Below the pieces are notes generated by a model. The model saw only the letters and a list, made by a program, of their open reading frames with translations, made no database searches and was not told where the DNA came from. The translations under genes and the position numbers were made by a program. Positions 59,725-64,000 of a stretch of 64,000 nucleotides of DNA are shown here, one piece after another; within the stretch, counting starts at the first letter, position 1; each line of letters begins with the position of its first letter. The DNA comes from Candidatus Brevundimonas phytovorans (GTDB lineage Bacteria > Pseudomonadota > Alphaproteobacteria > Caulobacterales > Caulobacteraceae), in assembly GCA_029203145.1 (NCBI GenBank), contig CP119309.1, positions 1,513,001 through 1,577,000 on the forward strand, written 5' to 3'.

Positions 59725-61328
59725 TGCGCGCCTTCGCCGCCCTGCTCGACCGACTGTCCTTCACAGCCTCGCGCAACGCCAAGCTCCGGCTGATCCGCGA
59801 TCATCTGGCCGATGCGCCCGATCCCGACCGGGGCTGGGCCCTGGCCGCCCTGACCGGCGCCCTGTCCTTCACCGCCGCCAAGCCCGCCATGATCCGACAG
59901 GTGGTCGAGGGACGCGTCGACGCCGAACTGTTCCGCCTCTCCTACGACTATGTCGGCGACCTGGCCGAGACGGTCGCCCTGATCTGGCCCGCGCGTCACG
60001 GCGCCAACCGCGAGCCCGAACTGTCCGAGGTGGTAGATACCCTGAACACAGCCAAGCGCGCCGAGGTACAGGGCCTGCTGGAAGGGTGGCTGGACGCTCT
60101 CGACGCCGACGGACGCTGGGCCTTGCTGAAGCTCGTGACGGGCGGTTTGCGCGTCGGCGTGTCGGCGCGGCTGGCCTGGCAGGCGGCGGCGGACTTCGGC
60201 GGCGTCGAGGTCGCAGATATTCAGGAGGTCTGGCACGCGCAGAGCCCGCCCTACGCCGACCTTCTAGCCTGGCTGGACGGCAAGACCGAGCGCCCCTCGG
60301 CCATGGCGCACGGCCGCTTTCGCCCCGTCATGCTGGCCCAGCCGATTGACGAAACCATCGACCTGCCCAGGCTGGACCCCGCCGCCTACGCCGCCGAATG
60401 GAAATGGGACGGCATCCGGGTTCAGGCCGTCAGCGAGGGCGGAGTCAAACGCCTCTACAGCCGCACCGGCGAAGATGTATCTGGCGCCTTTCCCGATGTC
60501 GTCTCCGCCCTGACCTATGAGGGGGTCATCGACGGTGAGCTTCTGGTGCTGCGCGACGGACGGGCCGCCCCCTTCGGCGACCTGCAACAACGGCTGAACC
60601 GCAAGACCGCCGACGCCAAGCTGATGGTCAGCCATCCTGCCGGCATACGCGCCTACGATCTGCTGGCGGCCGACGGCGAAGACTTACGCGCCCTGCCCTT
60701 CGTCGAGCGCCGCGCGCGGTTGGAGGCCTTTGTCGCCGCCGCCGGGTCAGACCGCATCGACCTGTCGCCCTTGGTGCCGTTCGAGACCTGGGACGCCCTC
60801 GCCGCCCAGCGGGCCGAGCCGCCGTCGGGCGACGCACAAGCCGCTGAGGGGCTGATGTTGAAACGACTGGACAGCGTCTATGAAGCCGGTCGCCCCAAGG
60901 GGCCGTGGTTCAAATGGAAGCGCGATCCGCACCTGATCGACGCCGTGCTGATGTACGCCCAGCGCGGCCACGGCAAACGCTCCAGCTTCTATTCCGACTA
61001 CACCTTCGGCGTCTGGACCGAGGACGCGGACGGCATCCATGTGCTGACCCCGGTCGGCAAGGCCTACTTCGGCTTCACCGACGAAGAGCTGAAGCAGCTC
61101 GACAAGTTCGTGCGCGACCACACGATCGACCGCTTCGGTCCCGTCCGCTCCGTCACGGCCACGCGCGAGTTCGGCCTGGTGCTGGAGGTCGCCTTTGAGG
61201 GCCTGCAGCGCTCCAAGCGCCACAAGTCCGGCGTCGCCATGCGCTTTCCCCGCATCAGCCGCATCCGCTGGGACAAGCCGGCCAAGGAGGCGGACGAACT
61301 GGCGACCCTCGAACGGATGCTGGATTAG
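59724..61328 (+). CDS. ATP-dependent DNA ligase (repair type)
   Basis: A 534-residue ATP-dependent DNA ligase of the bacterial repair-cluster kind, distinct from the NAD-dependent replicative LigA. The N-terminal domain (1-about 200) binds DNA. The adenylation motif EWKWDGIRVQAV gives Lys227 as the AMP-accepting residue. VIDGELLVLRDGRAAPFGDL (motif III region) and KGPWFKWKRDPHLIDAVLMY (motif V) follow, then the OB domain. It overlaps the exonuclease gene by one base, so it is co-translated. It probably seals ends processed by the exonuclease and helicase. Confidence 0.94.
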   Translation: MRAFAALLDRLSFTASRNAKLRLIRDHLADAPDPDRGWALAALTGALSFTAAKPAMIRQVVEGRVDAELFRLSYDYVGDLAETVALIWPARHGANREPELSEVVDTLNTAKRAEVQGLLEGWLDALDADGRWALLKLVTGGLRVGVSARLAWQAAADFGGVEVADIQEVWHAQSPPYADLLAWLDGKTERPSAMAHGRFRPVMLAQPIDETIDLPRLDPAAYAAEWKWDGIRVQAVSEGGVKRLYSRTGEDVSGAFPDVVSALTYEGVIDGELLVLRDGRAAPFGDLQQRLNRKTADAKLMVSHPAGIRAYDLLAADGEDLRALPFVERRARLEAFVAAAGSDRIDLSPLVPFETWDALAAQRAEPPSGDAQAAEGLMLKRLDSVYEAGRPKGPWFKWKRDPHLIDAVLMYAQRGHGKRSSFYSDYTFGVWTEDADGIHVLTPVGKAYFGFTDEELKQLDKFVRDHTIDRFGPVRSVTATREFGLVLEVAFEGLQRSKRHKSGVAMRFPRISRIRWDKPAKEADELATLERMLD

Positions 61329-61344
61329 CCCGCGCCCCGCCCTG

Positions 61345-62559
61345 TCAGCGACGATAGAGATCGGCGTCCGGGTCATTCTGGCCCCTCAGGGCGGTCGCGA
61401 CCACCTGGCTGGCGATCACAGAATAGGTGATGCCGTTGCCGCCGAACCCCATCACCGCCCAGGCGTGATCCAAACCCTCCACCGGCGCGATATGGGGAAG
61501 CCCCGTCGCGCTTTCGCCAAAGGCGCCCGCCCAGACATAGTCGACCTCCATCTCCACCTCGGGCAGAAGCCGCTTCACATTGGCCAGGATTCGGTCGCGC
61601 TTTTTGTGCATCAGCGCGGGGTCCGCATGCGCGGTCGCCGAGGCCTCGTCCTCGCCGCCGACGATCAAGCGCCCGTCTCGACTCGTGCGCATGTAGAGGT
61701 AGGGATCAGCTCCTTCCCAGACCATGGTCTCGCTCAGCCAGGCCGGAAGGTTTGCTCCCGGCTTGGAGGCCAGAGCCCAGGTCGAAATCACCTCGGAATC
61801 CGGCGCCGAGACGCCCTCCGGCCGCTCATAACCGCAGCAGAAGACCACCGCCGACGCCCGCACGGCCAGGCCCTCGTCGGTCAGCAGCGTGACCCCGTCC
61901 GGGTCGGACGCCGCCTGCATGACCTTGACCGGCGAATAGATCCGCGCGCCCCGTCCCGCTGCGCGCCGAAGCAAGCCAGCCGCCAGCTGGGCCGGATCGG
62001 CGCTGGCCGAGCCCCCGCTCAGAATGGCCCCTGTCCGCTCGACGCCGAACTGCTCCCCCAGTTCGGCCGCCGTCAGGAACCGGCTGTCCAGCCCGATCAC
62101 CGCCCGCGCCTCGGCCTCCGCCTCCAGCGCTCGCCGCCCATAGGCGTCGCCAGCCAGATAGAGGGCCTTTCGGGGCTGAAACCCGCATCGAATCTGCTCG
62201 TCGGCCACGATACGCCCAAGGTCGTCCACCACCCTTCGGGACCGCAGATAGGCCCGTCGGGCGTCGGCCTGCCCGATTTTCCTGGCCAGCGCCGTCAACG
62301 GCAGGTCGATCTCCCATTGCAGGAGCGCGGTCGAGGCGAGGGTCGACCCCGTCAGCGGGGGGCGGCGATCCAGAACCGCCACCTCATGATCCCGCGACAG
62401 CTCATGGGCCATCAGCGCGCCGCTGATCCCGGCGCCGACAATAGCGACGTCGACCGAGATCGCCTGCTTCAAGGGGCGAGCCGGCACGCCAAGGAAAGCA
62501 CTGTCGGCCCATAGGGAGCGGCCGCTCCTCAAATCTCGTTTCCGGGTCAGTCCCGCCAT
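61345..62559 (-). CDS. FAD-dependent oxidoreductase (DAO family)
   Basis: A 404-residue protein with the FAD-binding start VDVAIVGAGISGALMAHELS, then DRRPPLTGSTLASTALLQWE and the C-terminal FAD contact AWAVMGFGGNGITYSVIAS. It belongs to the DAO/GlpD-like amine and amino-acid oxidases; the substrate is unclear. The active-site region DGRLIVGGEDEASATAHADP is family-like. It runs opposite to the ligase and helicase genes between which it lies, and converges with the ligase, 16 bases apart. Its link with DNA repair is probably only positional. Confidence 0.85.
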   Translation of the reverse strand: MAGLTRKRDLRSGRSLWADSAFLGVPARPLKQAISVDVAIVGAGISGALMAHELSRDHEVAVLDRRPPLTGSTLASTALLQWEIDLPLTALARKIGQADARRAYLRSRRVVDDLGRIVADEQIRCGFQPRKALYLAGDAYGRRALEAEAEARAVIGLDSRFLTAAELGEQFGVERTGAILSGGSASADPAQLAAGLLRRAAGRGARIYSPVKVMQAASDPDGVTLLTDEGLAVRASAVVFCCGYERPEGVSAPDSEVISTWALASKPGANLPAWLSETMVWEGADPYLYMRTSRDGRLIVGGEDEASATAHADPALMHKKRDRILANVKRLLPEVEMEVDYVWAGAFGESATGLPHIAPVEGLDHAWAVMGFGGNGITYSVIASQVVATALRGQNDPDADLYRR

Positions 62560-62678
62560 TCGCCCTTCTCTCCAAGCCTTGCTTTGAGACCGGACGACGG
62601 AACGCGCCTTGTGGGCGAGGGTTGCTCTCGTCCAGGCCTTGGCGAGGCCCGGCCTCAGTCTCGATCTCCGATGCAGAG

Positions 62679-64000
62679 GTGAAACAGAACAAGAACGCGC
62701 CTATATTCGACTTCCTGCCCCTGGGATCATCACGCTTGGACACCTGCGACCTCGCCTCCGACCGGCTGCCGCCCCGCTTCCGTGACTGGTTCGCCAGCCG
62801 CGGCTGGTCGGCGCGCGCGCACCAACTGGCCATGATCGAGAAGGCTGAGCTGGGCTCCGACGTGCTGCTGATCGCCCCAACCGGGGGCGGCAAAACCCTG
62901 GCCGGATTTCTGCCCAGCCTGATCGACCTGGCCGAGCGCGGGCCGCGCAACGGGCCGAAATCCCTGCACACCCTCTATATCTCGCCGCTCAAGGCTCTGG
63001 CCGTGGATGTCGAGCGCAACCTGCTGACGCCGGTGCGCGAGATGGACCTGCCCATCGTGGTCGAATCCCGCACCGGCGACACCGGCCAGGCCCGCCGCCA
63101 GCGCCAGCGGATCGCCCCGCCCGACATCCTGCTGACCACCCCGGAACAACTGGCGCTCTTTTGCGCCTGGGAAGGGGCGCGCGACTATTTCGAGAATCTG
63201 CGCTGCGTGGTGATCGACGAGATCCACGCCGTCTACGGCTCAAAGCGCGGCGACCTGCTGGCGCTGGGCCTCGCCCGTTTGCGAAGCTTCTCACCCCATT
63301 TGCGCTGCGTCGGCCTGTCGGCCACGGTGGATGATCCGGCGCGCGTGCGGCGCTGGCTGTCGGATCGCGGCGACGATCTGGTCATGGGCCAGCCCGGCGC
63401 CCCGCCTCAGCTGGAGGTTCTGCTGTCCGAGAACCGCGTCCCCTGGGCCGGTCACACCGCTCAGCACGCCATGGCCGAGGTCTATGAGACCATCAAGACA
63501 GCGGGGACCACCCTGGTCTTCGTCAACACCCGCTGGCAGGCCGAGTTCGCTTTTCAGGAGCTGTGGCGGCTGAACGACGACAATCTGCCCATCGCCCTGC
63601 ACCACGGCAGCCTGTCCGCCGAACAGCGCCGCCGGGTCGAGGCGGCCATGGCGCGCAACGAACTGCGCGCCGTCGTCTGCACCTCGACGCTGGACCTCGG
63701 CATCGACTGGGGGGCGGTCGATCTGGTCATCCAGTTGGCGGCGCCCAAGGGCTCATCGCGACTGGTTCAACGCATCGGCCGGGCCAATCACCGGCTGGAC
63801 GACCCCTCTCGCGCCGTGCTCGTACCCGCCAGCCGGTTCGAAATGCTCGAATGTCAGGCGGCGGCTGAGGCCGTGGCGGACAATGCCCTAGACGGCGATC
63901 CGCCGCGCGTCGGCGCGCGCGACGTCCTGGCCCAGCACGTCATGGGCTGCGCCTGCTCCGAGCCCTTCGACCTTGTAGCCCTCTATGAGGAAGTGATCCG
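62679..64000 (+). CDS. Ligase-associated DEXH helicase, Lhr-type (3' end outside window)
   Basis: An open frame running off the window end, 440 codons seen. It reads LPPRFRDWFASRGWSARAHQ, Walker A LLIAPTGGGKTLAGFLPSLI, CVVIDEIHAVYGSKRGDLLA (DEIH box), CVGLSATVDDPARVRRWL (motif III) and CTSTLDLGIDWGAVDLVIQL with QRIGRANHR (motifs V-VI). This is the large Lhr-like superfamily 2 helicase that pairs with the ligase and exonuclease. The start is uncertain: GTG at 62679, or TTG at 62736 with a GGGA upstream. A PdeM-type endonuclease gene would be expected just downstream, outside the window. Confidence 0.92.
   Translation, partial: MKQNKNAPIFDFLPLGSSRLDTCDLASDRLPPRFRDWFASRGWSARAHQLAMIEKAELGSDVLLIAPTGGGKTLAGFLPSLIDLAERGPRNGPKSLHTLYISPLKALAVDVERNLLTPVREMDLPIVVESRTGDTGQARRQRQRIAPPDILLTTPEQLALFCAWEGARDYFENLRCVVIDEIHAVYGSKRGDLLALGLARLRSFSPHLRCVGLSATVDDPARVRRWLSDRGDDLVMGQPGAPPQLEVLLSENRVPWAGHTAQHAMAEVYETIKTAGTTLVFVNTRWQAEFAFQELWRLNDDNLPIALHHGSLSAEQRRRVEAAMARNELRAVVCTSTLDLGIDWGAVDLVIQLAAPKGSSRLVQRIGRANHRLDDPSRAVLVPASRFEMLECQAAAEAVADNALDGDPPRVGARDVLAQHVMGCACSEPFDLVALYEEVI

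Noticed and set aside
62687..62696. GAAC-N2-GAAC near the helicase start as an SOS box
   Set aside because: The spacing is 2 bases, not the required 7, and the second repeat has no partner at the right distance.

Overview
The window is GC-rich chromosomal DNA from an alphaproteobacterium of the Caulobacterales, most likely Brevundimonas or a close relative. The evidence is gene order and protein family type. It carries an lpxD-fabZ-lpxA-lpxI-lpxB cluster with LpxI instead of LpxH, a short ProS, a full nuoA-N operon followed by birA-coaX-rnj, an alphaproteobacterial SspB, Caulobacter-type promoters, and GTTC-N7-GTTC SOS boxes. No phage, insertion sequence, CRISPR array or rRNA operon was seen.

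Layout. 1-1.2 kb: the end of sspB, a 55-residue protein and a lone SMI1/KNR4 protein. 1.2-16 kb: one long minus-strand envelope and translation block, transcribed rpsB-tsf-pyrH-frr-uppS-cdsA-dxr-rseP-bamA-ompH-lpxD-fabZ-lpxA-lpxI-lpxB. It makes S2, EF-Ts, UMP kinase and ribosome recycling factor, then isoprenoid and phospholipid precursors, outer-membrane protein assembly and lipid A. Most genes overlap by 1-4 bases. 16.2-26.7 kb: housekeeping and accessory genes, including a PDZ/S41-like secreted protein, GFA and DUF3224 proteins, dnaE, lipoprotein MsrA and proS-lolC-lolD. Between dnaE and msrA lies an unlisted 29-codon gene behind an SOS box. It matches the size and place of sidA, the Caulobacter SOS-induced division inhibitor. 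26.8-45.4 kb: the minus-strand nuoABCDE-(88 aa)-FGH-(lipoprotein)-IJKLMN operon, continuing into birA, coaX, rnj and a DUF3088 gene. 45.6-55.8 kb: an AbgT transporter, tRNA-Asp, a glycosyltransferase, an 1102-residue autotransporter-like protein with its own terminator, an APC permease and three poorly known proteins.

55.9-64 kb is a DNA-repair island. On the minus strand, a radical SAM protein gene overlaps a DUF4130-UdgX fusion gene, behind an SOS box that overlaps a predicted leaderless promoter. Diverging on the plus strand are the ligase-associated exonuclease, the ATP-dependent DNA ligase and, after an opposed FAD oxidoreductase gene, the start of the ligase-associated DEXH helicase, which is cut by the window end. 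Together with the sidA-like gene, this places two SOS-boxed DNA-damage loci in one window. All functions are read from sequence motifs and gene context; no database search was run.
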